This document shows, piece after piece, positions 33,295 to 42,194 of a DNA stretch of 64,000 nucleotides. Under the pieces are notes generated by a model that ran no database searches, had not been told where the DNA came from, and saw only the letters and a program-made list of their open reading frames with translations. Both the position numbers and the translations under genes were made by a program. Source of the DNA: Streptomyces sp. MNU76 (lineage in GTDB: Bacteria; Actinomycetota; Actinomycetes; Streptomycetales; Streptomycetaceae); assembly GCF_020982545.1 (NCBI RefSeq), contig NZ_JAJKLK010000009.1, positions 124,001 through 188,000 of the forward strand, written 5' to 3'. Numbering within the stretch: the stretch's first letter is position 1; each line of letters opens with the position of its first letter.

Positions 33295-34143
33295 TTGAAC
33301 TCATCACGCGGTAAAGGCCGTTCCGGCACGAAGCAGACCCACAAAGCTGAGGAGGCGATTGCCCGGATCCTGGCCAAAGCACCTGCTGAGCAGAGACGGC
33401 TCGCGGACGGCCGCAGCACAAAGACCGTCCTGATCGGCATGGTCTCCGAGTGGGAGGAGATCCGCGGAGGCAGTTTCGAGGGCCGACCCGCCGGAAGTAG
33501 GTGGGCTCACCTCTCCGACGACTCCTTGGCAATCGGCGACTTCCGCCCCCTCGGCCTGAGTACAGACCTCTGCGCAGTAAGCGACCACGCGATGGCGCGC
33601 ACCTTCGCCTCCGGCTACCGAGAAGCAATCTTCGGAAACGCGCCACCGGTGTCCTACTGGAGCACCGTCACCATGGTGGAGGACACCATTCCCGTCATGC
33701 TGGCGGTCCTCGATCGTGAGCTGACCGGTGCCGTCGGATGTCTCGACTGGTACCTGCAGACTCCCTGCTGGTCCGTGCTCTGCCAGCAGCATTCAGGCGA
33801 CGACGACCCGTCCTTCTGTGGCTCACCGAGCTGTGCGTTGGCCGCACCAGAGACACCGTGCGACTGCGCCTGCGGCGGCGTGAATCACGGGATGGGAGAG
33901 GAGGCTCTCAAGGCACTGCGGCCGGGGGCTCCCGACTGGTCCGCCTTGCCAGCACCTGTGTGGCAGCCGGGTTCGGGCACCGTGGAAGTCGACCGCACGC
34001 ACCGACGAATAGCCAGCCGGGACCCTTTCGGTCGGCACGGTGCTCGCGTGCGGCCCCCTTCATCGGCGTGGACATCGCCAATCGCCACAGCTCCACGCAA
34101 TCCACGCCACATGACCACCGAAACACGAAAGTCTGACCCGTGA
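33295..34143 (+). CDS. Cys-rich hypothetical protein
   Basis: The 282-aa frame opens with TTG at 33295 after GGAGGTG. No family is recognised. The N-terminal part is Lys/Arg-rich and may bind nucleic acid (GKGRSGTKQTHKAEEAI). The middle contains six or so cysteines (TPCWSVLCQQH, CGSPSCALAAPETPCDCACG), suggesting a metal site. The last 60 residues are low-quality coding text. The gene stands 150 bp after the epimerase and may or may not belong to the cluster. Confidence 0.5.
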   Translation: MNSSRGKGRSGTKQTHKAEEAIARILAKAPAEQRRLADGRSTKTVLIGMVSEWEEIRGGSFEGRPAGSRWAHLSDDSLAIGDFRPLGLSTDLCAVSDHAMARTFASGYREAIFGNAPPVSYWSTVTMVEDTIPVMLAVLDRELTGAVGCLDWYLQTPCWSVLCQQHSGDDDPSFCGSPSCALAAPETPCDCACGGVNHGMGEEALKALRPGAPDWSALPAPVWQPGSGTVEVDRTHRRIASRDPFGRHGARVRPPSSAWTSPIATAPRNPRHMTTETRKSDP

Positions 34144-34472
34144 CGCACGAACTGGTCGCCATCCGCGATGCGCGCAAGCAACCCATTTCGGACGGCGAGG
34201 GCAGCCTTTAGGTGAACATGCCGGAGATCGAGCAGGCGACGGTCAACGAACGTGCCTGGGAGCAACTTGAAGCCGAGGCACCCGAGCGTGGGGTTCTAAC
34301 CTTCTCCGGAGAAAGCCTTCAGTCGTACCCGGATCCCGCCCGCTGGCGCGTTCACCGCTGCTCCTGCGACCCGACCCCAGCGCCAACTCGCACGCCACCC
34401 CTCCAGCGGTACGGCTCCCCCTACGCCGGTAGCCGCACACCAACGATTGACACCGTCCGCCCACTACCGCCG
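34144..34472. other. stretch without a convincing gene
   Basis: Frames on both strands are short or lack actinobacterial codon bias. A plus-strand frame (34212-34874) runs across the opposite-strand gene at 34473-34832 and looks like its shadow. Nothing else is seen. Confidence 0.5.
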
Positions 34473-34832
34473 TCACTCCTCGAACGGGCCATCAGGCTCG
34501 AACGCCACGATCACCGAGGGATTCTTCCCGCACTCTTTGCAGCGAGCCTCGCTTGCCGGTCGGGGCTCGCTCAGGAGACACGCGACCTCCTGGATATGAC
34601 CGCAGTAGAGGCGTACGCGCCAGCGCATGTAGTCCGACGGAGACCGACGCGGGAAGGGCCCCAAAAGATCCCGGAGCTTACTGGCGACCTCAGCGGACAA
34701 TGGTGGCGCGCTGTCCACCACGCGGCGAACGTACGCCGTGCTCCGCTCTTTCTCCTCCTGGCGTCGATGATCATCTCGTGTAAGCCGATACTCAGCCAGT
34801 GGCGTGCCGTGGCTTTCGTACTTGTTGGTCAT
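34473..34832 (-). CDS. small hypothetical protein with zinc-ribbon-like end
   Basis: ATG at 34832 gives 119 aa (MTNKYESHGTPLAEYRLTRD). The protein is helical and charged at first (RRQEEKERSTAYVRRVVDSA). It ends with YCGHIQEVACLLSE and CKECGKNPSVIVAF, which contain a CxxH/CxxC-like pattern. Short proteins of this style are frequent in Streptomyces mobile elements. The function is unknown. Confidence 0.65.
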   Translation of the reverse strand: MTNKYESHGTPLAEYRLTRDDHRRQEEKERSTAYVRRVVDSAPPLSAEVASKLRDLLGPFPRRSPSDYMRWRVRLYCGHIQEVACLLSEPRPASEARCKECGKNPSVIVAFEPDGPFEE

Positions 34833-35142
34833 ATTGCCGACGCTACGGGTGCAGTCATGCCCTCTACGCGATAGAAGCCTGATGCCACCCAATCAAGTGA
34901 GAGCCCGAAACCCTGACCCAGTCCATCCGCTCCTGCCCACTACCGAAGCACGCAGCGCGACACTGGGCCGGGACGCGCCGGTGGCCACGAACTGGCCGAA
35001 GGGTACTCATCCTGTTGACGCCGCGTCACCTTCAACTGCATTAGTCGCACAGTAGGATGGGATTCCGTCTACGCTCGCACCCCTTCAGCCGCAGCCGAGT
35101 TACTTCGCGTGAACAGTCCTTGATCGAAAGGCAGAGTGCGCA

Positions 35143-35529
35143 GTGACGTTCCAGTCCAAGCTGTCACAGGAGAAGCGTACTGAACTGGCGGATCTCGTGA
35201 TCGCCGGGACCAAGACCGTGCTGGAGCTGAGCATTGAATACGCGGTTTCACGCAAGACCGTGAACGGTTGGGTGCAGAAGCGTAAGAGGGAGCTTGGGAT
35301 TCCTGGATCTCCCCATGGGGGAGACCGCACGCTCCCGCCGGCGGCTCTCCGTCGCGTTGCCAAGGAGAAGGAGGGGCGGGTTGCGGCCGAGAGGCGCGCG
35401 GAGTCCCTTCGAAGCGAGCTGGCGGACACCAGAACACAACTTGAGCGGATGGTGGAGCCACTCCACGGGATGCAGGTCACCTTGGAGTACTACATGGGAA
35501 AAAGGCCGCTTGCCGGAGTCGCTGCGTAG
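35143..35529 (+). CDS. HTH plus coiled-coil small protein
   Basis: GTG at 35143 opens a 128-aa frame (MTFQSKLSQEKRTELADLVI). Residues 15-50 form a transposase-like HTH (AGTKTVLELSIEYAVSRKTV). The second half is an Arg/Glu-rich coiled coil (AKEKEGRVAAERRAESLRSE). No transposase catalytic domain follows, so it may be a stand-alone DNA-binding protein. Its partner may be the next gene, 28 bp downstream on the same strand. Confidence 0.6.
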   Translation: MTFQSKLSQEKRTELADLVIAGTKTVLELSIEYAVSRKTVNGWVQKRKRELGIPGSPHGGDRTLPPAALRRVAKEKEGRVAAERRAESLRSELADTRTQLERMVEPLHGMQVTLEYYMGKRPLAGVAA

Positions 35530-35557
35530 CAATTCCCGACAAGCCTCTTCCCACCTC

Positions 35558-36052
35558 ATGGGCACCCACCGTCACGACGGCAACCACATCGCTACCGAAC
35601 TGGAGACCCTCTGCAAAGGCATGGGGCTCCCTGTCGCGGGAACAGACGACCGCACTCAAGCCGTCGGCGTGCTGATCTCGTCAGCCGGTACAAGGGCCGC
35701 ATCGCTGGAGTGGTTCGTCTCCATCACCGCGCGCTCCGCCGCGGCCCGCGAACAGACCGAAGGACTGGCCGACGGACGCGTCGGCCTCCTGCACCGCAGC
35801 GCACGTGCCTACGTGCACCACGCGCTCACCGGCATCCTCCAGGAACTGGGCTACTCCGTAGCCCACACGATCTCCGGCCTGCGCATCGAGGGCCTACCCG
35901 GCGTCTCGGCTGGAGCGGAGACTGCCAGCACCCTCGCGGATTTCCTGCGCGGAAGCCTCGACAGCCTAGACGGAGCGCGCGACCGCAAGAAGCGCGGCGA
36001 AGACGGCGAGGACGGTGACGACGGCCTGGCGGGCGTACCCGCCCGCGTATAG
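35558..36052 (+). CDS. helical hypothetical protein
   Basis: The ATG at 35558 gives 164 aa (MGTHRHDGNHIATELETLC). It contains Ala/Leu-rich helices (ITARSAAAREQTEGLADGRV, HHALTGILQELGYSVAHTIS). The tail is acidic (KKRGEDGEDGDDG). It follows the HTH protein by 28 bp and is probably co-transcribed. No family is recognised. Confidence 0.6.
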   Translation: MGTHRHDGNHIATELETLCKGMGLPVAGTDDRTQAVGVLISSAGTRAASLEWFVSITARSAAAREQTEGLADGRVGLLHRSARAYVHHALTGILQELGYSVAHTISGLRIEGLPGVSAGAETASTLADFLRGSLDSLDGARDRKKRGEDGEDGDDGLAGVPARV

Positions 36053-36143
36053 TCACGCCGCCGTCGACAAGCGGTGTCGGCGCGACCTGAGCCCCGCGCT
36101 GCACGCGTCCTGCAGGATCCGGCCTCGCGCACCCGTGAGGGGT

Positions 36144-36926
36144 TCACCTCCCATACGCCCGCTTCCAGCGCGCCCGGTGCCGTGAGTCTCCCTGGCCGCG
36201 GCCGTTCACCTCGGTCAGGGACAGCAGGGAGGCCCCGTTGTTCCACAGGCCGAGGTGGTCGCGGTGCACCGCGAGGATGCCGTGCTGCACCGCGAACCGC
36301 TCGGAGGGACGGCTGAAGCGCGTGGTCGTCACGAACACCGCCAGGTCGGCCCCGAAGTGCACCTTGGCACCCAGAAGATCGCGTAGCTCGCGACTCGCGA
36401 TCGAGCTGCTTGGCGCATAGCGCTTGCACTGGATCACCATTGTCCGCCCGTCCGGGAGGCGGCCGACGACGTCGGCGCCGTTGTCGTTCGCACCGCCCAC
36501 CCGCCGGACCTCTGCGCAGCCGTCCCGTCGGCACAGACTTGCGACCAGGTCCTCGAACTCGGTGCCGGTCATCGCGTCCACCTCGGCGAGCGTCCGGTGA
36601 CCGGCCTTCACGGCCTCTTCCTGCCGCCAGAGACGGTCCCGCCCGCGCACGAGCCGGTCCGTACGCCACAGCCACCAGCCCGCCGCACCAACGCCACCGA
36701 GGACCAATGCACCTGAGATGTACGGCCACACGGCCGACCAGAACACCACCAGCAGGACCAGCACCAAGCCACCGCCGGCCGCCAGCGCCTTCAGTCTCGC
36801 CGCACGCCTCCTGCGGGCAGCCGCACCACGTTTACGCCCAGCCAAGATCGAAGCCCCTCCTCCACAGGTCCGTGTACGGCAGTCTGAGCAGCCTGAGGCG
36901 GCGACAGAAGGGCGCGAGTCGGCCAT
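36144..36926 (-). CDS. membrane-anchored Mrr-type restriction endonuclease domain protein
   Basis: Probably a modification-dependent nuclease of the Mrr_cat family. The 260-aa product from ATG 36926 has two membrane helices (LAAGGGLVLVLLVVFWSAV, ALVLGGVGAAGWWLW). The nuclease domain contains MTGTEFEDLVASLCRRDG, GGANDNGADVVGRLPDGRTM and the QxK-like active-site end VIQCKRYA. The remaining part reads LLGAKVHFGADLAVFVTTT. The C-terminal 85 residues are repeated as a decayed copy at 44360-44622. It may restrict foreign or modified DNA. Confidence 0.8.
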   Translation of the reverse strand: MADSRPSVAASGCSDCRTRTCGGGASILAGRKRGAAARRRRAARLKALAAGGGLVLVLLVVFWSAVWPYISGALVLGGVGAAGWWLWRTDRLVRGRDRLWRQEEAVKAGHRTLAEVDAMTGTEFEDLVASLCRRDGCAEVRRVGGANDNGADVVGRLPDGRTMVIQCKRYAPSSSIASRELRDLLGAKVHFGADLAVFVTTTRFSRPSERFAVQHGILAVHRDHLGLWNNGASLLSLTEVNGRGQGDSRHRARWKRAYGR

Positions 36927-37081
36927 GGCCGGATTGGACTGCCATGCGGGGCGGTGTAGCCGCGGTAGCGGTGAACGACGCGACTGCCTCGACGTCAACG
37001 GCAGCGGTCTCTTCCGCTCTTTCCAGTGGTTACAGGGTTGATCTACTCCGTAGAGGCCGACTGCGCCGCAACACTCGCGGC

Positions 37082-37249
37082 GTGGCCCACACAACATCGC
37101 ATGCACCCGACGGCGCCGGCCCGTCCCCGGAGAATCAGCCCGGGCAAGCAGGAAAGGCCGCTGGCACCGGCCGCGTGCAGTTCTCCCTCGTGCGCTGGGT
37201 GCTCGCGCCTCGAACGACATTGCAGGCCCGCCGCCTGGTGGCCGAGTGA
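37082..37249 (+). pseudogene. short ORF cut by the IS3 element
   Basis: GTG at 37082 opens a protein-like 55-codon stretch (VAHTTSHAPDGAGPSPENQ ... QFSLVRWVLAPRTTLQARRL). Its stop codon is supplied by the left terminal repeat of the insertion sequence, so a longer gene may have been interrupted. No continuation is seen beyond the IS. Low confidence. Confidence 0.3.
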
Positions 37250-37297
37250 ACCGCCCCGGTTCGAATGGAGACTCGATTCCGTGTAAGGATCAGAGTC

Positions 37298-37624
37298 ATG
37301 GCACGTCCCTCCTCCTATCCCCCTGAGCTGCGCAAGCGCGCGGTGCGCATGGTCGCCGAGGTCCGCGGTGACTACCCGACCGAGTCCGCCGCGATCAACG
37401 CGGTGATGGCGAAGCTCGGCATCGGCTCGCGCGAGACGTTGCGCAAGTGGGTCCGCCAGGACCAGATCGATTCCGGGACCCTGCCGGGGACGACGAGCGA
37501 GGAGTCCGCGCAGATCAAGGCGATGAAGAAGGAGATCGCCGAACTCAAGCGCGCGAACGAGATCTTGAAGGCCGCGGCGAGTTTCTTCGCGGCCGAGCTC
37601 GACCGGCCACTTCCTCGCTCGTAA
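37298..37624 (+). CDS. IS3-family transposase OrfA (HTH, leucine zipper)
   Basis: The 108-aa frame from ATG 37298 has the OrfA HTH (SSYPPELRKRAVRMVAEVRG, GIGSRETLRKWVRQDQ) and a heptad segment (IKAMKKEIAELKRANEILKA). In IS3 elements orfA alone acts as a regulator and is fused to orfB by a -1 frameshift to make active transposase. It is complete. Confidence 0.92.
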   Translation: MARPSSYPPELRKRAVRMVAEVRGDYPTESAAINAVMAKLGIGSRETLRKWVRQDQIDSGTLPGTTSEESAQIKAMKKEIAELKRANEILKAAASFFAAELDRPLPRS

Positions 37625-38550
37625 CGTTCATCGACGAGCACCGGGACCGCTTCGGCGGCGTCGAGCCGATCTGCCGCGTACTGACCCAGCACAGCTGCAA
37701 GATCGCCCCCTCCACCTACTACGCCTGCAAGAAACGCCTCGAAAGCCCCTCTCCGCGAGCGGTGCGAGACGAGGAACTCAAGGAGCTGATCCAGGAGGTC
37801 TACCAGTCCAACTACCGGGTCTACGGCGCCAGGAAGGTCTGGCGACAGCTCAACCGCCAGGGCCACGAGGTGGCCCGCTGCACGATCGAGCGCCTCATGC
37901 GCGAGCTCGGCATCGCCGGCGCCGTCCGCGGCAAGAAGGTCATCACCACCATGCCGGATCCGGCCGCCGCCCGGGCCCCGGACCTGCTCGACCGCGAGTT
38001 CGTCGCCCCGGCTCCGAACCGCACCTGGGTCGCCGACTTCACACACGTCGCGGCCTGGGCGGGCGTCGTCTATGTCGCGTTCGTCGTGGACACCTTCTCG
38101 CGTCGCATTGTCGGCTGGTCCGCGTCGTTGTCGAAGGAGACCCAACTCGTCCTGGACGCCCTGGACATGGGGCTGTGGCAGCGCGACCGCGACGGCCGTC
38201 CGCCGGCCCCTGGCGAGTTGGTCCACCACTCCGACGCCGGGTCGCAATACACCTCATTTCGCCTCGCCGAACACCTCGACGCGGCCCGCATCGCGGCCTC
38301 AATCGGCTCGGTCGGCGACGCGTACGACAACGCGCTCATGGAGTCGACGATCGGTCTGTTCAAGACCGAGGTCATCAAACCGCAGCGGCCGTGGAAGACG
38401 CTCTCGCACGTCGAGCTCGCCACCGCCGAGTGGGTCGACTGGTACAACCACCGCCGGCTCCACGGTGAGATAGGGCACATTCCGCCCGTCGAATACGAAG
38501 CCAACTACTACCGAGCAACCACGAAAACCCAGCTCACAGCCACCAACTGA
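37618..38550 (+). CDS. IS3-family transposase OrfB (DDE integrase core)
   Basis: The catalytic part is expressed by frameshift from orfA (frame -1; no obvious own start). Landmarks are IDEHRDRFGGVEPICRVL, YRVYGARKVWRQLNRQG and the rve core TWVADFTHVAAWAGVVYVAF (first D). The second D is in HSDAGSQYTSFRLAEHL, and the E is in NALMESTIGLFKTEVI. The frame is open to 38550 with no breaks, so the element may still be active. Confidence 0.92.
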   Translation, partial: LVTFIDEHRDRFGGVEPICRVLTQHSCKIAPSTYYACKKRLESPSPRAVRDEELKELIQEVYQSNYRVYGARKVWRQLNRQGHEVARCTIERLMRELGIAGAVRGKKVITTMPDPAAARAPDLLDREFVAPAPNRTWVADFTHVAAWAGVVYVAFVVDTFSRRIVGWSASLSKETQLVLDALDMGLWQRDRDGRPPAPGELVHHSDAGSQYTSFRLAEHLDAARIAASIGSVGDAYDNALMESTIGLFKTEVIKPQRPWKTLSHVELATAEWVDWYNHRRLHGEIGHIPPVEYEANYYRATTKTQLTATN

Positions 38551-38639
38551 GATCTCCACCGAACCCGGGGCGGTTCACAGCTGACCGTCCTCAAAACGGT
38601 GTAGAAAACGCGGTGGTCGCCGACCCCGGCCAGGGACGT

Positions 38640-38850
38640 GATGGCCCTCAACGAGCAGATCGCCGAGTTGGACAAGCTCGTCGAAGACCGGTTTCGCGAA
38701 CACGAACTCGCTGGCACAGTCCAGAGAGTCCCCGGCATCGGCGCGGTCCTGAGCCCGGAGTTCCTCTCGGTCGTCGGCGGCGACTGGGAGGAGTTCGCCT
38801 CGCCGGACGCCCTGGCGGCCTTCGTCGGCGGCGCTCCCGCGTCCCGGGAC
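38640..38850 (+). pseudogene. IS110-family transposase fragment
   Basis: The frame reads LNEQIAELDKLVEDRFREHE, then VPGIGAVLSPEFLSVVGGDW, then FASPDALAAFVGGAPASRDS. This is the conserved transposase_20 (Pfam PF02371) region of IS110 enzymes. Only about 70 codons remain. The N-terminal DEDD part and the C-terminus are missing. It directly abuts the end of the 2OG oxygenase gene and the IS3 right end, marking an old insertion site. Confidence 0.75.
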
Positions 38851-38855
38851 TCGTG

Positions 38856-41219
38856 TCACGGCCTCGGGTCGACTCCGGCCTCGTCGGAAAGGTTCCATGT
38901 CGAGGCCAGCCAGGTCAGGTCGGCTCCGGCCTGGCGGCGGGTGGCCCGCTCGCGTGAGAACAGCTCCTCGGTCTTCGTCAGCACCAGCGTGTAAGGGCGT
39001 CCCTGGCGCCTGGTCTGATGGTCTACGGGCAGTTCGGCCGTGTCGATCCTGCTGTGCACGTGCCGCCGTCCGTCCTTCGCCAGCGGCCACTCCAGTGTCC
39101 GCCGCGAACGGGAGCCGAGAAACGCGCCCAGGGTGCCGCACAGCTCGCAGCCGCACCCTGCTGTCCATGCCACCGACCAGTCATCCGGGGCGCGCGGCGC
39201 CCGTCGCACGAGCGCGCCGAGCCGGTTCCGGCACTCCCGTGCCACCGCTCCGAGTCCTGTCGCCCGGGGCTCGTCCTCCGTCTGTTCCTGCGCCGCGTGG
39301 CGCAGCATCGGCAGCAGGAGCTCCAGGACCGTGTCCGGGCAGGAACGCAGCGCTGCCATGATCCGGCCGAGCAGTTGCTCGTCGGCCGCCTCCAGAATGC
39401 GCAGCAGCGGCAGGCTCAGCCGTTCCAACCGCGCGCGGCGGATCTCGGCCGGCCCGGTTTCGGTCCACAGCCGCAGTTCACCGTCCACCAGGGTCCAGGC
39501 CCCGGTCAGGAGCAGCTCGGCCACCGCGGGACTCCGGGCGGAGCGCAGCGCCGCGCACAGCTGGGGAAGCCGCTCGGTCCAGTCGTAACGGTGTTGCTCG
39601 AAGCGGTTGCGCGCGCCGCCGAACCAGCCCTCGGTGACCTGGCCCAGCCACGTGACGCCGTACCGCTTCGCCACCGCGGCCAGGTCGTCCGTGTGTTCCG
39701 GAGTGAGTGCGTCGATCCGGAACGGCTGAAGGAGCATCGCGGCGGTCCCGGCCGTCTGGAGTCGCTCGGCCACCCGCAGCGCGTTCCCCAGCTGTCCGGG
39801 CTGTACACCACTGTCCTTCCAGAACGGCGCGAGGGACTCGGCCGCGGCGCGTGCGCCGTCCCGGTCGCCCTTGGTGACCCGGACCTGCAGTTCCTCCAGT
39901 GCCCACCGCGATCCGGCCTCGCCGCGCGCCGCGAAGGCCCGCTCTCGTGGCCACACCACGACGGCGGCCCGCCGGTACCAGCGGTCCAGCGTGTTGCCGT
40001 AGTTACCCATGTAGCCCTCGTACTGGGAGTCATAGGGCTTCAGGTCCGCACTCGGGGTACTGGAGCAGCTCTCGTAGTCGCGGACGTACAGCGAGATCTG
40101 CTCGCCGCCGGCGCCGTCCGGACCGGTCCACCAGTCGAGGGTGATCTCGTCGTCGATCAGCTCGCCGAGCTCGTAGTCCTCGTCGGCACCCGCGCCGTCG
40201 GCCGCGGCTGCTCCCTCTTCCTCTCTCTCTTCCTCTCTCTCTTCCTCTCCTTCCCCGTCCTCCTCGTCGTAGCCGTAGTCGTCCCAGGGGTCGTACCCGG
40301 CCGGAGTGGCGTCCCAGGTCTCCTTCACCTCGGCGAGGGCGAGTACCGTCTCGCACCCCGCCTGGGCGGCCGCGGCGCGCAGCAGCGCGGCACGTTCCGC
40401 GTCGGCGCCCTTGAGCCGGTCCCAGCCGAGACCCCGCTGGGTGTATTCGTGATCGAGCAGGTAGACAAGACGACGGGGCGGATCGAGGTCCTGGCCGCCG
40501 TAGCGCGGCCTGGCCGGTGCGTTGAAGTGCCGCTCCAGGCAGTGCGCCATGTCGTCGAGCGGGCCGGGCTCCCGCACCGGAGCACCTCGCTCGGCCAGCA
40601 GGTTGAACGTGAGGGTCACCCGGTAGCCGCTCCTGACCGGTGTCACCTCGTGCGGGCAGTCGGCGTAGAAGGCCACCAGGCTCAGCTCCGTCTTCGACGC
40701 ACGGTAGGTCCGGCTCTGCCCGGCGTGCCCGATGACCAGCTCGCCGCCGGTGTGGGCCGAGGGCAGCGACAGCACCAGCGTGCCCACCATGGCGTCGTCC
40801 TTCTCCGAGTCCTGGTGGGGAAGGAAGAACTGCCCCTTGCCGTACACGAGGAGGGCGTGCGGCTCGGCCCTCAGCCGGGTCGACGCGGGCAGCCCGAGTT
40901 CGTCCCGGAAGTACTCCAGCGCGCCGTCGAGCAGCGTCGGCCAGGCCGGGCCGCCCAGCGTGACCTGGTCCGGCGGGATCTGCCAGGTGTCGCGCACACT
41001 GCTGTCGCTCAGGGTGTCCTCCCCCCCTGCCGAACAGTGCCGGACGCGCCACCGCGATCAGCTTCTTCACCTGCGGAGCGCGCAGCGGCAGACGCACCGG
41101 TCCGACCCCGGCCACCTCAAGGCCGACGCCGTCCGCCGGTGCTTCGAGCCGGGCACTGAACTCCGCCGCCTTCGACCCGCCGAGCAGCACGCCCAGCCGC
41201 TCCCTGGCGCTATTGGCCA
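38856..41219 (-). CDS. 2OG-Fe(II) oxygenase-type large protein, N-terminus in another frame
   Basis: The N-terminal part starts at ATG 41219 (MANSARERLGVLLGGSKAAE) and ends in LIAVARPALFGRG. The rest continues in a neighbouring frame from about 41015 (VRDTWQIPPDQVTLGGPAWP) to a stop at 38856. The join lies in a run of seven C (41021-41027); one fewer base restores about 787 aa. The oxygenase core has FFLPHQDSEKDDAMVGTLVL (HxD), then SLVAFYADCPHEVTPV (distal His) and SGYRVTLTFNLL (2OG-binding Arg). A Glu/Asp-rich low-complexity tract (EEREEEREEE) follows. The long helical C-terminal region is of unknown role. The end abuts the IS110 remnant and may have lost a few residues. Confidence 0.7.
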
Positions 41220-41444
41220 TCACTCCGCCCTCCCTGTTCCCGCTGCCGTGTCGCCCCGACCCGACTCTATGGAGCAGCGGCACCGCGGGTGGCCGTCTCA
41301 CCCGTACGGGGACGGGAACACCTTCCTCCGCACGGACGGGCGACCGGGACACCCGGTTCGGGCCCGCGCGTCGCCCCCCCCGGGGGACAACGGCAACCGC
41401 CAACCCCCGCACCTGACGCCCCGGCGTTGCGGAACAATGGCCCC

Positions 41445-42194
41445 GTGAACGACGACGATGCGCAACTGCTGTCCCAGGTACGGTCGTTGCGGGAGAAGGG
41501 CAGCGGACCGAAGCAGATCGCGCGGGCCCTCGGACTGAAACCGGCCCGGGCGAGCGCGCTGGTGCGCCAGGTGGCCCACGAACAGCAGAGCACGGCCACG
41601 CCGACCGAGCGCCCGGTGGTGGGCTGCTGGATCAATGCCGGCTGGAGCACCGACCTGGAGCTGTCCGCGGCCCCCGACTGGGCGCGCGCGGACGACGAAG
41701 GCGCCGGGAATCCCGAGGCCGCCGGTTTCGCCCAGGTCCTGATCGCCCGCCAGGAGCGTGCCAGCCGGGTGACCGTCTGCGGGTTCCTCGTCGACGTCTA
41801 CTGCCTCGGCGTCAAGGACACCGTCGGCCCAGAGGTGAGGGGCGGAGGGTCACTGGACGCCTACGTCCGCGACTACTACCGGGCGTTCGACCAACCTCCG
41901 CTGCGGATCGGTCTGGAGCAGGCGCAGAGCATCGTGCACGGTGGCGTGGCCTACGCCCGCACCCTCGGCTTCGAGCCCGCACCGGACTTCGCACAGGCCG
42001 CCGTACACCTCGGCGAGCCCGGCCCGGCCGCCCCGCGGATCGGCTTCGGCCGCCAGGGGAAGCCGTTCTACATCAACGGCCCACGCGACGACGCCCAGAA
42101 GATCGTACGGACGCTGGAGCGCACCTGCGGCGCGGGAAACTACCACTACGTCGTGGGGACGGGGCCCTGTGATCAGCGACCACGACGGACATGA
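41445..42194 (+). CDS. module protein A, copy 1: HTH-domain protein of unknown function
   Basis: GTG at 41445 gives 249 aa. Residues 1-45 form an HTH (DAQLLSQVRSLREKGSGPKQ, IARALGLKPARASALVRQVA). Then comes a conserved unknown domain: VVGCWINAGWSTDLELS, FAQVLIARQERASRVTVCGF, LVDVYCLGVKDTVGPEV and PFYINGPRDDAQKIVRTLER. A diverged copy is encoded at 49046-49546 on the other strand. The next gene starts inside its last 26 bases. The association of A with B in both copies suggests that they work together. Confidence 0.7.
   Translation: MNDDDAQLLSQVRSLREKGSGPKQIARALGLKPARASALVRQVAHEQQSTATPTERPVVGCWINAGWSTDLELSAAPDWARADDEGAGNPEAAGFAQVLIARQERASRVTVCGFLVDVYCLGVKDTVGPEVRGGGSLDAYVRDYYRAFDQPPLRIGLEQAQSIVHGGVAYARTLGFEPAPDFAQAAVHLGEPGPAAPRIGFGRQGKPFYINGPRDDAQKIVRTLERTCGAGNYHYVVGTGPCDQRPRRT

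Larger units (their letters stand above)
37247..38577 (+). mobile_element. IS3-family insertion sequence
   Basis: An element of about 1.33 kb has imperfect terminal inverted repeats: TGAACCGCCCCGGTTCG on the left and, read inwards on the right, TGAACCGCCCCGGGTTCGG. It encodes orfA and orfB in adjacent frames, as is standard for IS3. No clear target-site duplication is seen. It lies between the Mrr-like nuclease and an IS110 remnant. Confidence 0.9.

Noticed and set aside
34212..34874. 220-aa plus-strand frame covering the gene at 34473-34832
   Set aside because: The minus-strand frame has better codon bias and a zinc-ribbon-like end; the plus frame looks like its shadow.
37447..37617. N-terminal extension of the orfB frame of the IS3 element
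   Set aside because: This part lies over orfA and is read only as its shadow; catalytic orfB begins after the frameshift region.
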